The notes below the pieces were generated by a model. That model was not told the DNA's origin and did not search any database. It saw nothing but the letters and a program-made list of their open reading frames with translations. This document shows, in pieces, positions 45,028-53,526 of a stretch of 64,000 nucleotides of DNA. The position numbers and the translations under genes were made by a program. The first letter of the stretch is position 1, and every line of letters starts with the position of its first letter. The DNA is from an uncultured Photobacterium sp. (GTDB taxonomy: Bacteria; Pseudomonadota; Gammaproteobacteria; Enterobacterales; Vibrionaceae), in contig NZ_CANMZV010000007.1 in the NCBI RefSeq assembly GCF_947502415.1, forward strand, positions 1 through 64,000. The letters are read 5' to 3'.

Positions 45028-45987
45028 ATGCACGAATTTTTTACTCAGCTTCATTACTCATTCTCAATTACCGGCCCGATTTTTATCATGTTGGGTCTTG
45101 GCATAGCCCTAAGGCGCAACGGAATAATCGAGGACAAGTTCATCGAGACCGGCTCAAAACTGGTATTTACCGTTACGCTGCCTGCTTTGCTCTTCCTCAG
45201 CATCGTAAAAGCCGATCTCCAGCAAGTCGCTAACCTCAACCTATTGATATTCGCAGTCATTGCCAATTTCACGGTTTATCTTATCTTTGAAGGACTAGCC
45301 CAATGGCTAGTTAAAGATAAAAGCGAAACTGGTGTTATTGTCCAAGGGGCTTTTCGCGCCAATACCGGGATCATTGGACTAGCCTATGTTTCAAACGCTT
45401 TTGGTAATAATGGTCTCGCTGCTGGATCCATTTATGTAGCAATACTGACTATTCTCTACAATATTCTTGCTGTGATCACCCTTACCCGCTCCTCATCGGG
45501 CAGGAAGGCAATCGGCGCTGGCTATTTGCTACGCTCAATCGCCAAAAACCCACTGATCATAAGTACCTGCACCGCCATTCCATTCTCACTGTTACAAATT
45601 GAAATCCCTGAAGTACTGCTGCAATCCGGCAGCTATTTTGCTGACATGACACTACCGCTAGCCCTGCTATGTACCGGTGCAAGCCTGGATCTGAAGCAAC
45701 TACAGCAGGACTCCTCCGGCGCCAACTACTCAACATGCGGTCGCTTGATCATCGCTCCGGTATTGATCACGGTTGCGGGCTATTGGTTAGGGTTTCGGGA
45801 TCTGGAACTCGGGATCATTTTTCTGATGAGCGCCGCACCAACAGCCGCAGCAAGCTATGTAATGGCACGTTCCATGGGTGGCAACGCCAAACTTGCAGCT
45901 AACGTGATCGCAATGACAACGTTGGGGTCTTTGTTTACTTGCAGCTTTGGCCTCACAATTTTGACAACCAGCGGCTTGATCCACTAA
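45028..45987 (+). CDS. AEC-family transporter
   Basis: This membrane protein of about 319 residues has ten helices in two repeats, typical of the auxin efflux carrier family of bacterial organic acid and malonate permeases. Typical blocks are FIMLGLGIALRRNGII and FTVTLPALLFLSIVKADL at the start and MSAAPTAAASYVMARSMGG near the end. The ATG at 45028 is chosen because AGGATAGGG precedes it, and it removes 12 codons of an upstream extension. The substrate is unknown. The TGATCA cluster lies just upstream and could overlap its promoter. Confidence 0.85.
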   Translation: MHEFFTQLHYSFSITGPIFIMLGLGIALRRNGIIEDKFIETGSKLVFTVTLPALLFLSIVKADLQQVANLNLLIFAVIANFTVYLIFEGLAQWLVKDKSETGVIVQGAFRANTGIIGLAYVSNAFGNNGLAAGSIYVAILTILYNILAVITLTRSSSGRKAIGAGYLLRSIAKNPLIISTCTAIPFSLLQIEIPEVLLQSGSYFADMTLPLALLCTGASLDLKQLQQDSSGANYSTCGRLIIAPVLITVAGYWLGFRDLELGIIFLMSAAPTAAASYVMARSMGGNAKLAANVIAMTTLGSLFTCSFGLTILTTSGLIH

Positions 45988-46018
45988 GCGGTCAAAAAAT
46001 AATCGTCGACAAATTATT

Positions 46019-46059
46019 TGAGAATCATTATCATTGCCATTAACTGATAATGATTCTCA
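46019..46059. promoter_or_regulatory. Paired inverted Fur-box-like sites
   Basis: TGAGAATCATTATCA (46019-46033) and TGATAATGATTCTCA (46045-46059) are exact reverse complements 11 bases apart. Each fits the 7-1-7 Fur box pattern. They lie 31-71 bases before the ATG of the metal exporter gene, where a bound Fur dimer pair would block or alter transcription. Confidence 0.7.
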
Positions 46060-46089
46060 CTTGTATTAAATGTTTTGTCGGAGTCCATT

Positions 46090-47274
46090 ATGGCATCACT
46101 GCAAAAAGCCGTTAACCAGCAACTGCAAGGTCAGCAATGGCGCCTTGCAAATAAACGTTTGATTTTACCTATTGCTCTTCTTGCTCTCTTGGTGACACCG
46201 AGTACCATGGAGCTGACTGTTTCCGTCTTATCTGATGCATTCTGGCAAGTTGCCAGCTATGTCGCCGCAACCCTTGCGCTATACCACCTAATTGCCTCTA
46301 AGCTCAACCAGAACAGTAACCTCAGCAATGTGCTGGCAAACAGCTCACGCTACCAGGTGATATTTGCATCTTTTATGGGGGCACTACCTGGCTGTGGAGG
46401 CGCTATTGTCGTCATCACTCAGTATGTCAGCGGTAAACTGAGCTTCGGTGCTGTTGTAGCGGTACTAACTGCAACCATGGGCGATGCTGCCTTTCTGCTG
46501 CTTGCTGCCAAGCCCGAAATTGGGTTAGCGATGATCGCCATCGGGTTTGTTGTCGGTTTAGTCTCAGGTTGGATCGTTGATGCATTCCATGGCCAAGACT
46601 TCATGCGTCCAGTTCAACCACAAGAAACCCAATCAAAACCTGTAGAGGATCACGGCAAACAGCCTGCTCTCAGAATGCAGGGAGTATTCTGGAAATGGGC
46701 GCTAATACCAGCCAGCATCATCGCCATCATGGGATCTCTGCAAATCGATATTGACCACATATTCCACCTCAATGCCGGTACAATCAGCTATATCGGAGCG
46801 GGGGCAGCCATGCTGGCAATGCTGCTTTGGGCAACAAGCCGCGACGTAACGGATTACCAATCGGCCGTAGCGGAAGATCCTAAAAGTACAACCAGCAACC
46901 TGTTCCAGCGTGTAGCACAAGATACCAATTTTGTTACCAGCTGGGTAATCGGTGCTTTCCTGATTTTTGAGCTAACCATTTTCTGGACAGGCCTTGATCC
47001 CAAAGCAGTTTTCTCTAACTGGGCAATAATGCTTCCTTTAATGGGGGTTCTCATTGGACTATTACCCGGATGCGGTCCACAAATTCTGGTAACCAGTTTA
47101 TATATCAGCGGAGCAGTACCACTGTCTGCACAGTTAGGTAATGCGATCAGCAACGACGGAGATGCACTGTTTCCGGCTATTGCCCTGGCGCCTAAAGCAG
47201 CGTTGATGGCAACGATCTACTCCACCTTACCTGCACTCATTGCCGCCTATAGCTACTACTGGATGTTTGAATAA
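46090..47274 (+). CDS. Putative 10-TM heavy-metal exporter (ArsP_2-like)
   Basis: This 394-residue inner-membrane protein has about ten helices in two halves, each with an LPGCG motif (GALPGCGGAIVVITQYVSG near 99-117 and GLLPGCGPQILVTSLYISG near 325-343). The repeated LPGCG-x-(Q/T) helices match the putative heavy-metal exporter family (Pfam ArsP_2, some annotated as manganese transporters). The ATG at 46090 follows GGAG by seven bases, and a TTG five codons earlier is weaker. The inverted Fur boxes upstream suggest iron control, so iron or manganese is a plausible cargo. That is inference. Confidence 0.78.
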   Translation: MASLQKAVNQQLQGQQWRLANKRLILPIALLALLVTPSTMELTVSVLSDAFWQVASYVAATLALYHLIASKLNQNSNLSNVLANSSRYQVIFASFMGALPGCGGAIVVITQYVSGKLSFGAVVAVLTATMGDAAFLLLAAKPEIGLAMIAIGFVVGLVSGWIVDAFHGQDFMRPVQPQETQSKPVEDHGKQPALRMQGVFWKWALIPASIIAIMGSLQIDIDHIFHLNAGTISYIGAGAAMLAMLLWATSRDVTDYQSAVAEDPKSTTSNLFQRVAQDTNFVTSWVIGAFLIFELTIFWTGLDPKAVFSNWAIMLPLMGVLIGLLPGCGPQILVTSLYISGAVPLSAQLGNAISNDGDALFPAIALAPKAALMATIYSTLPALIAAYSYYWMFE

Positions 47275-47300
47275 TCAAGCATCATTCAAGCATAGATAAA

Positions 47301-47323
47301 AAGGAGCGTGACGCTCCTTTTCT
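47301..47323 (+). terminator. Terminator of the metal exporter gene
   Basis: AAGGAGCGT (47301-47309) pairs with ACGCTCCTT (47311-47319), followed by T residues. Confidence 0.8.
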
Positions 47324-47410
47324 GTTTTATATCAATAACATGCATACAGTTGACTTGCATATACCACACCCGAACACAAAAACCCGAACACAAGACACCC
47401 CCATTTGTCA

Positions 47411-47428
47411 ATAGGTGATTTCCCCCCT
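47411..47428 (+). promoter_or_regulatory. VqmA-box-like site upstream of vqmR
   Basis: The sequence ATAGGTGATTTCCCCCCT matches the right two thirds of the VqmA operator known in Vibrio cholerae (AGGGGGGATTTCCCCCCT), with three mismatches in the left arm. It lies about 40 bases before the predicted vqmR start, so VqmA could contact polymerase. Confidence 0.65.
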
Positions 47429-47462
47429 TATTTATCATCCCCCAGTCGGTTATAGTTTCTCT

Positions 47463-47661
47463 CGTAGACAGGGAACGCACTACACTGTTTTCTGTCTACA
47501 GTATCCAGCATTGGATACATGCCAATGAAGTTTTCTTTGATATACACCCTCATATTAAAGAGATGAACTTAATTGGATACCTCTTCTACACGTCGTACAG
47601 GATTGTGCTCTTCGGAGTCAAACTCTTGTCTTTGCCGGTCTCTTTAGACCGGCTTTTTTTT
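47463..47661 (+). ncRNA. vqmR: VqmR quorum-sensing small RNA
   Basis: A predicted transcript runs from about 47463 (after TATAGT at 47451-47456) to the T run at 47661. The 5' end forms a stem of GTAGACAG (47464-47471) with CTGTCTAC (47492-47499). The middle holds CACCCTCATATTAA (47545-47558), which resembles the pairing region of V. cholerae VqmR. It ends in the terminator GCCGGTC-TCTTTA-GACCGGC plus eight Ts. It lies directly upstream of a VqmA gene, as in Vibrio. VqmR, with Hfq, represses mRNAs such as vpsT and rbmA in V. cholerae. The start is estimated, and about 140-200 nt is possible. Confidence 0.78.
47634..47661 (+). terminator. Terminator of vqmR
   Basis: GCCGGTC (47634-47640) pairs with GACCGGC (47647-47653), then eight T residues. 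It precedes the vqmA start by about 110 bases. Confidence 0.88.
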
Positions 47662-47773
47662 ATTTCAACGCAAATATGTCCAATAAACCGTCACCCAACG
47701 GTTGTAACATTTCCTCTTTCAATTACACTTTGTACAGTTAACTGAACCCAGCCCATTTCATCAGGCACACAGA

Positions 47774-48484
47774 GTGAAATATAAAGTCGATCCATCGTTA
47801 CTCCATATTTTTAATCAACTTCCAGGTTGTTGGGGGTGCAAAGACAAGGATTCCGTTTTTGTTTACGCTAACGCCGAATATGGAAATATTATTGGCGTTA
47901 ATCACCATCTTGATTGTATTGGCCGTACTGATTTTGATATGCCAAGTCCAACGGTAGAGTGTGCCAATTCTTTCCGCGAACAGGATAATCTTGTAATTAA
48001 CTCCGGACATAGGATGCGAATTCTTGATATTCACCCCTATTCCGATGGCAGCTGGCGTGCACATTTATTCACTAAGACACCATGGAAAAATGAGCAGGAT
48101 GATATCGTGGGTACGATATTTTCTGGCGTAGAATTAAAAGATACCGCTATTCTGGAGGTGGGGCATTGGATATGCCGTGCGGCAGGGTTAGACCGAAAAG
48201 AACAAGCCTCCTTTAACCTGGATTTACATAACCAACCAGTTAAATTGAACACACGAGAATCAGAAGTACTCTTCTTGCTTCTCTATGGTAAAAAACCACA
48301 ATATATTGCCAAAGTACTTAAGGTCTCAGTCAAAACTGTCGAAAACTACGTCTTGCGCCTACGTGAAAAGTTTAACGCCAACTCAAAAAGTGAGCTATTG
48401 GACCTAGCGCTAGACCTCGGCTTTGGCTCGCATATTCCAGAGAGTATGCTCAAACGCCAACTATCGGTAATTCTTAAAGAATAG
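47774..48484 (+). CDS. vqmA: VqmA, DPO-responsive quorum-sensing regulator
   Basis: This 236-residue cytoplasmic receptor has an N-terminal PAS domain (about 10-125) with LPGCWGCKDKDSVFVYANAEYG and CIGRTDFDMPSPTVEC, the latter characteristic of VqmA. The LuxR-type helix-turn-helix (about 165-225) has LNTRESEVLFLLLYGKKPQYIAKVLKVSVKTVENYV as recognisable blocks. VqmA binds 3,5-dimethylpyrazin-2-ol and activates vqmR. It starts at a GTG, giving ten residues fewer than the V. cholerae protein (246). It sits after vqmR and before an own terminator at 48576. Confidence 0.9.
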   Translation: MKYKVDPSLLHIFNQLPGCWGCKDKDSVFVYANAEYGNIIGVNHHLDCIGRTDFDMPSPTVECANSFREQDNLVINSGHRMRILDIHPYSDGSWRAHLFTKTPWKNEQDDIVGTIFSGVELKDTAILEVGHWICRAAGLDRKEQASFNLDLHNQPVKLNTRESEVLFLLLYGKKPQYIAKVLKVSVKTVENYVLRLREKFNANSKSELLDLALDLGFGSHIPESMLKRQLSVILKE

Positions 48485-48575
48485 TGAATTCACAACTAAA
48501 CTCAGGTGTTTTGTGAAGTCTTAGTTTGAACTTTTGCAAAATAAAGTCTGTTTCCAGATCAAAAATTCAGCACAC

Positions 48576-48606
48576 ACTGGCGACTACAATATCGCCAGTT
48601 TTTATT
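48576..48606 (+). terminator. Terminator of vqmA
   Basis: ACTGGCGA (48576-48583) pairs with TCGCCAGT (48592-48599), followed by TTTTATTT. Confidence 0.82.
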
Positions 48607-48649
48607 TACCTACATTATTATTTTTATATTTATTTAACTGGAAACAGGT

Positions 48650-48814
48650 ATGAAACAATTCACTATCACTTACGTTGTACATCCGCATTTTAATATTCCG
48701 TTCAAATATGAAATAGCGGCTGAAAATGAAATCGAATCAATTCAATCAGCAGAAAAAGCACTTAACGTTCGCCATCCAGAAGGGGTGAGCATAGTAACAA
48801 GTAACCAGCATTAA
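48650..48814 (+). CDS. Small hypothetical protein (54 aa)
   Basis: This 54-residue frame (start MKQFTITYVVHPHFNIPFKY) has GGAAA seven bases before the ATG. It is flanked by the vqmA terminator on the left and a strong terminator at 48884 on the right, so it is a separate transcription unit. The composition is protein-like, with alternating strand and helix tendencies. No family was recognised. Confidence 0.55.
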   Translation: MKQFTITYVVHPHFNIPFKYEIAAENEIESIQSAEKALNVRHPEGVSIVTSNQH

Positions 48815-48883
48815 TAACCGCCAAAATTATTCCCTCATTAACGAGGTTGATTGCTATCACTCTTATCAATATCTCGTTGAAAT

Positions 48884-48913
48884 AAAAAGTGTAGCCCGTA
48901 AGCTACACTTTTT
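48884..48913. terminator. Bidirectional terminator
   Basis: AAAAAGTGTAGC (48884-48895) pairs with GCTACACTTTTT (48902-48913). It serves the 54-aa gene on the + strand and pdxH on the minus strand. Confidence 0.85.
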
Positions 48914-48950
48914 ATTAATAAGTTACTGACAGCTATACGCTGCCAATTTT

Positions 48951-49586
48951 TTAAGGGGCAAGACGCTCTACATCCCAGCTTTCACCATCTTGGCTATACA
49001 GGAATCGATCATGCAGGCGATTGGCTCCCCCCTGCCAAAACTCAATAGAGTTCACCTTCACCCGGTAGCCCCCCCAAAAGGTCGGAACCGGCACTTCACC
49101 GTTAGCGAATTTTTGTTTCAATTCCATAAATTTACCTTCCAATACCTGGCGGGCAGACAATCGGCTACTCTGCTTACTGGCCCAGGCCGCAATCTGACTC
49201 TCTTTTGGACGAGAAGTAAAATACTTCATCACTTCCAGGTTAGAGAGCTTTTCAGCCTGGCCGGTAATATGTACCTGACGCTCAATACCATGCCAAGGGA
49301 AGTGCAGACTGATTTTGGCGTTATTACTTAAGTGCAACGCCTTTCTGCTTCCCAGATTGGTATAAAAGACAAAACCTTCTTTATCGAAATGCTTCAGCAG
49401 GACGATTCGCTGATATGGCTGACCATTTTCATCAACCGTCGCGACAGTCATCGCAGTCGGGTCAGTAAGCTTAGCCTCAACCGCTTGCTTTAACCATTTG
49501 TCGAATAAGCTAAGCGGCTCATCTGGCAAATCATTACGTCGTAAACCACCTCGCGTATACTCGCGACGAATATCAGACAATTCCAT
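48951..49586 (-). CDS. pdxH: Pyridoxamine 5'-phosphate oxidase
   Basis: This 211-residue FMN enzyme oxidises pyridoxine or pyridoxamine phosphate to pyridoxal phosphate, the last step of vitamin B6 synthesis and salvage. Family marks are [26 protein letters not shown] at the N-terminus, [26 protein letters not shown] in the FMN-binding half and [25 protein letters not shown] near the end. The length is close to E. coli PdxH (218). It is monocistronic. Confidence 0.96.
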   Translation of the reverse strand: MELSDIRREYTRGGLRRNDLPDEPLSLFDKWLKQAVEAKLTDPTAMTVATVDENGQPYQRIVLLKHFDKEGFVFYTNLGSRKALHLSNNAKISLHFPWHGIERQVHITGQAEKLSNLEVMKYFTSRPKESQIAAWASKQSSRLSARQVLEGKFMELKQKFANGEVPVPTFWGGYRVKVNSIEFWQGGANRLHDRFLYSQDGESWDVERLAP

Positions 49587-49953
49587 GTTAACTCCGCTTA
49601 TTTGTCATTCTGAGGAAATTGTGCGCCTAGCTTACATGAAAAACAAGTTTACCCTCACGTTATAGGCTCATTTCGTACCACTTATTCCTTAAAAATTAAA
49701 GACATTTCATCTGTGCTACCCAGTTCGTATTTTCCTAAGCTGAAGTCTGCTATACAAGCTAATAAAATTTAGCCATTCAAAGCCGCTATGCCATAGAAAC
49801 AAACTGGAGAAATACACTCGCGTGAATTCAACAAATAAAAACATTACAGCGTAACGTTTCACCCAAATATTCATCCGTCAGTCAAAATTCCGACTGATAA
49901 GATTCTGATGGTTTGGGTAATACTTCATACAAGACCTGTTTCGGAACCAGCAC
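49587..49953 (+). other. Divergent pdxH/dctB control region
   Basis: These 367 bases must hold promoters for pdxH (leftward) and dctBD (rightward). No terminator, operator or ORF was recognised. Confidence 0.4.
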
Positions 49954-51750
49954 GTGCGAAAAAATAAATGCCTCGGCATCATCGTTGTTATCGGCCTCAT
50001 TCTCAATATCCTGATCGCACGCTTAACCTACCAACAGGTAAAACATCACCTGACGGAAAAACTAACCTTCGATGTCGGCCAGGTCGGACAAAAGCTTGAT
50101 GCCCAATTAAGCCGGTACAGCAAATTACCAGAAGTACTCGCCAACGATCCCCGCTTACTGCGCCCCCTCATTTATGCCAGCGAAAACTCAGAAGACACCA
50201 GTCGACTACTTCAACAATGGGCGCAGACGCTCGGAGCCGATAGCATCTACTTGATCGACAACCAAGGCACGACATTGGCCGCCAGTAACTGGCAACAACC
50301 TAACAGTTTCGTCGGGCAGAACTATGCCTACCGACCTTATTTTCAGGAAGCCATCGCTGGGCGGCCAGGCCAATACTTTGCTCTGGGGGCAAGTTCCGAC
50401 AAACGTGGCTATTACTTCTCGGCACCTATCTACACACAACAGCAAAGCGCTGGGGTTATTACTATCAAGGTTGATTTATCCCTGATTGAAGATATTTGGC
50501 AATATGAGGAAATCGAATATGCCATTGCTGACCGCGTTGGTGTCGTTATCTACAGTTCCGAAAACAGCTGGCTATACCGCTCGCTGATCCCACTTGATAA
50601 TGAACTGAAGCAGCAGATCCGTACTTCTCGCCAATACGGTCAGGCTCCACTTGAACCACTGACCCAATACAGCCAGCTCGAAAATTTCAACCGGCAGGAA
50701 ATCAGTGACATCAAACGCCCAGGACAAGGGCAAACAGAATCCTTTGTGGTTGCCGGACATGATATGGCTCAGGCAGGCTGGTCGATATACGGCTTCAGCC
50801 CAATTAAATCCGCCTATCAATATGTCGGTCAAGTCGTACTCATGTTCTCAGTCTTTTATGCATTACTGTGCCTTGCCACCACATCTTGGTGGCAAACGCT
50901 TCGCGCTCAGCAAGCACTGGCTCAGCTCAATAACAAACTTGAACAACTGGTTGTCAAACGAACTAACAACCTGCTGGAAACCAACCAACGCCTACGCAAG
51001 ACCATTGAGCAATACGAACGCAGCCAGGCCGAGCTTAAACAAACCCAAAGTGAGCTGGTACAGGCTGCAAAACTGGCGATGCTGGGCGAACTATCGGCCA
51101 GTATCAACCACGAAATAAACCAACCATTGGCTGCAATGCGCACCTATGCCGAGAACTCGCGCAAGCTATTACTGAAAGAACGCTATAACTCAGTGGCTGA
51201 TAACATCGAAGAGATCATTAAGCTTAACCAGATGGTGGCAGACATTATTGCCCGATTTAAGGTTTTTGCCCGTAAAACTAACGACAATCATAAGCGAACA
51301 GTTGCTGCCGATTCTATCCGCGCTGCAATCGGGCTGCTTAAAAACCGCCTGATCAAACAAGGTGTTATCCTAAGAATGGACGAGTTACCTGCTGATATCG
51401 TGATCAATGCCGATGCAGTGCAACTTGAGCAAGTCATTATCAATCTGCTCCACAATGCCATTCAGGCGTTAGCAACAGCCCATCAGCCACAAATCGGTAT
51501 TCATCTTGAAGCAAGGGAATACCGGGTCGAAATCCGGATCTGGGATAACGGCCCTGGCCTCGATGATGATCAGAAAAAACGCATCTTCACCCCGTTTTTT
51601 ACGACCAAAAGTGATGGCCTGGGATTAGGGCTGACTATTTCTCGCCGGATCATTGACTCCTTCTCCGGTACCCTGACCGTTACCGATCATTCTGGTGGCG
51701 GCGCTGAGTTTATCATTACGCTTCCCCGCGGCACTAAGGACACTGAATGA
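49954..51750 (+). CDS. dctB: DctB-type sensor histidine kinase
   Basis: This 598-residue inner-membrane sensor has TM1 (about 7-24), a long periplasmic double-Cache domain (25-290), TM2 (about 293-312) and a coiled coil. The kinase core has phospho-acceptor His386 (SASINHEINQPLAAM), an N box and G boxes (DNGPGLDDD, GLGLGLTIS). DctB proteins sense C4-dicarboxylates such as succinate and phosphorylate DctD. It starts at GTG, and its stop overlaps the dctD start (ATGA). No dct transporter genes are adjacent. The ligand assignment rests on family. Confidence 0.88.
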   Translation: MRKNKCLGIIVVIGLILNILIARLTYQQVKHHLTEKLTFDVGQVGQKLDAQLSRYSKLPEVLANDPRLLRPLIYASENSEDTSRLLQQWAQTLGADSIYLIDNQGTTLAASNWQQPNSFVGQNYAYRPYFQEAIAGRPGQYFALGASSDKRGYYFSAPIYTQQQSAGVITIKVDLSLIEDIWQYEEIEYAIADRVGVVIYSSENSWLYRSLIPLDNELKQQIRTSRQYGQAPLEPLTQYSQLENFNRQEISDIKRPGQGQTESFVVAGHDMAQAGWSIYGFSPIKSAYQYVGQVVLMFSVFYALLCLATTSWWQTLRAQQALAQLNNKLEQLVVKRTNNLLETNQRLRKTIEQYERSQAELKQTQSELVQAAKLAMLGELSASINHEINQPLAAMRTYAENSRKLLLKERYNSVADNIEEIIKLNQMVADIIARFKVFARKTNDNHKRTVAADSIRAAIGLLKNRLIKQGVILRMDELPADIVINADAVQLEQVIINLLHNAIQALATAHQPQIGIHLEAREYRVEIRIWDNGPGLDDDQKKRIFTPFFTTKSDGLGLGLTISRRIIDSFSGTLTVTDHSGGGAEFIITLPRGTKDTE

Positions 51751-53099
51751 ACAAGCATGTTATTTTTATAGACGATGAAAAACCTATCCGTGACGCACTG
51801 GGACAATCCCTTGAACTCGAGGATTATAATGTCACGCTATATGCGTCCGCCAGGCCTGCTCTGGAAAAGCTCGACAGCCATTTCCCTGGCGTCATTATTA
51901 CAGATATCAACATGCCGGGTATCGACGGAATAGCCTTTCTGAAGCAGGCTCTGGCGATAGATCCCGAATTATCAATAATAATGCTAACCGGCCACGGTGA
52001 TATATCTACTGCAGTCGATGCGATGCGCCTTGGAGCCTATGACTTTTTAGAAAAGCCCTTTTCAACCGACAACCTGCTTGATGTGGTAAAACGGGCAGCC
52101 GACAAACGAGAACTGGTACTTGAAAACCGTAATCTGCGCCGTGAACTTGAAGCCCAAAGTGGCCCTGGCCCCCGCATTCTCGGTAACACGGCGCAAATAA
52201 AGCAGCTACGACGAATCCTGTCACATATCAAAGACACTCCGGCTGATGTCATGATCCACGGTGAAACAGGTACAGGCAAAGAGCTGGTCGCCCGCTTTCT
52301 TCATGATCACAGCATCCGTCAGGACCACCCTTTTGTCGCAATCAACTGCGGGGCCATTCCTGAAACCATGATTGAGAGCGAACTATTTGGCTACGAACCC
52401 GGTGCGTTTACTGGGGCGCAAAAAAAACGCATAGGTAAAATTGTCCATGCTAACGGCGGTACCCTGTTCCTTGATGAAATAGAGTCCATGCCGATGACTC
52501 TGCAAATTAAATTGCTACGGGTTCTTGAAGAACGCACCGTCGAGCCCCTAGGTACAAATAAAGCTGTCCCGCTTGATATACGCATTATTGCGGCAACCAA
52601 ATCTGATTTAAAACAAATGAGCGACAAAGGTATATTCCGCCAAGACCTTTACTACCGACTCAATGTTGTTAGTGTCGATATCCCGCCACTGCGTGATCGC
52701 AGAGACGATATTCCGATGCTGTTTCAAAATTTCACCCGCTCAGCTTCTACTCGTTATGGTATCGAGCCACCAACCATCAGCCGCGAACAGCAACAGAGAT
52801 TACTTGAACATGACTGGCCGGGGAATGTCCGGGAGCTGCGTAATCTCGCCGAGCGACTGGTCCTAATGGGGGATTCCTCCACACTAGAAACCACCAACCA
52901 GTTTAGTGAAGAGCCACTGACTCATACCCTGTCCGAGCGAATAAACCAATTTGAGTTTACTCTGCTCAGCGACGCACTAAAACGCCATAATGGTCGGCTC
53001 AAAGAAGTCCAGCTCGAACTAGGGCTCGCTCGTAAAACGCTCTATGACAAAATGAAAAAGCACAATATCGACAAGGACGACTTTAAAATTTCAAACTAG
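51747..53099 (+). CDS. dctD: DctD-type sigma-54 response regulator
   Basis: This 450-residue activator has a receiver domain with phospho-acceptor Asp53 (VIITDINMPG) and a sigma-54 AAA+ domain (about 145-375). The latter carries Walker A GETGTGKE, the sigma-54-contacting loop GAFTGA (ELFGYEPGAFTGAQ) and Walker B GGTLFLDEIE. A C-terminal Fis-type helix-turn-helix (about 410-440, LGLARKTLYDKMKK) completes it. It is translationally coupled to dctB. Targets are probably C4-dicarboxylate transporters elsewhere in the genome. Confidence 0.92.
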   Translation: MNKHVIFIDDEKPIRDALGQSLELEDYNVTLYASARPALEKLDSHFPGVIITDINMPGIDGIAFLKQALAIDPELSIIMLTGHGDISTAVDAMRLGAYDFLEKPFSTDNLLDVVKRAADKRELVLENRNLRRELEAQSGPGPRILGNTAQIKQLRRILSHIKDTPADVMIHGETGTGKELVARFLHDHSIRQDHPFVAINCGAIPETMIESELFGYEPGAFTGAQKKRIGKIVHANGGTLFLDEIESMPMTLQIKLLRVLEERTVEPLGTNKAVPLDIRIIAATKSDLKQMSDKGIFRQDLYYRLNVVSVDIPPLRDRRDDIPMLFQNFTRSASTRYGIEPPTISREQQQRLLEHDWPGNVRELRNLAERLVLMGDSSTLETTNQFSEEPLTHTLSERINQFEFTLLSDALKRHNGRLKEVQLELGLARKTLYDKMKKHNIDKDDFKISN

Positions 53100-53526
53100 T
53101 TCTATTGCCATCAAACGATGAACAGGGTCAGCATTACGCTAGCAACTGTTCATCGTTTCCACTTGCCATCCCTTCGTCGCCACCATCATTCGAACTCCAG
53201 CAGCCTATTGATTGAAAGCTCTCGACAAGAAAATGTAACGGCTCATTAATTTTCAACCGATATTCGAACCATCTTCCGGAAGCATTATTCCAATCAAATT
53301 CAAAACCAGTGATTGGGATAACTTTTGCTAAATTAATTCAGTTAATTAAACACTTTATTATTGTTTTACATAACAGTAATTAGTGACACAGCTATCACTG
53401 ACTTGCAAAGCACTGGTAGCTGTTTTTAATCCTATCAGCAACAGAACATAACCAAACAATAGAACAGTAAAAACTAGCTGTGCTAACTCTTCACAATTTT
53501 AAATGACTATAGCTAGAGTAACGTCT
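53100..53526 (+). other. Intergenic gap after dctD
   Basis: Apart from a long inverted repeat at 53115-53157 (listed separately) nothing was recognised in these 427 bases. Confidence 0.4.
53115..53157 (+). terminator. Possible terminator of dctBD
   Basis: An inverted repeat of ACGATGAACAG and CTGTTCATCGT, with a 20-base loop, is followed by TTT. The long loop makes it a weak terminator candidate. Confidence 0.45.

Noticed and set aside
45030..45272. Several ORFs on the opposite strand of long genes, such as putA and the AEC transporter
   Set aside because: They lie antisense to clear family members and have no start signals, so they are shadow frames.
47484..47500. LexA box-like CTG...CAG near 47490
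   Set aside because: The spacing between CTGT and ACAG is nine, not eight. The sequence is explained better as part of the predicted vqmR 5' stem.
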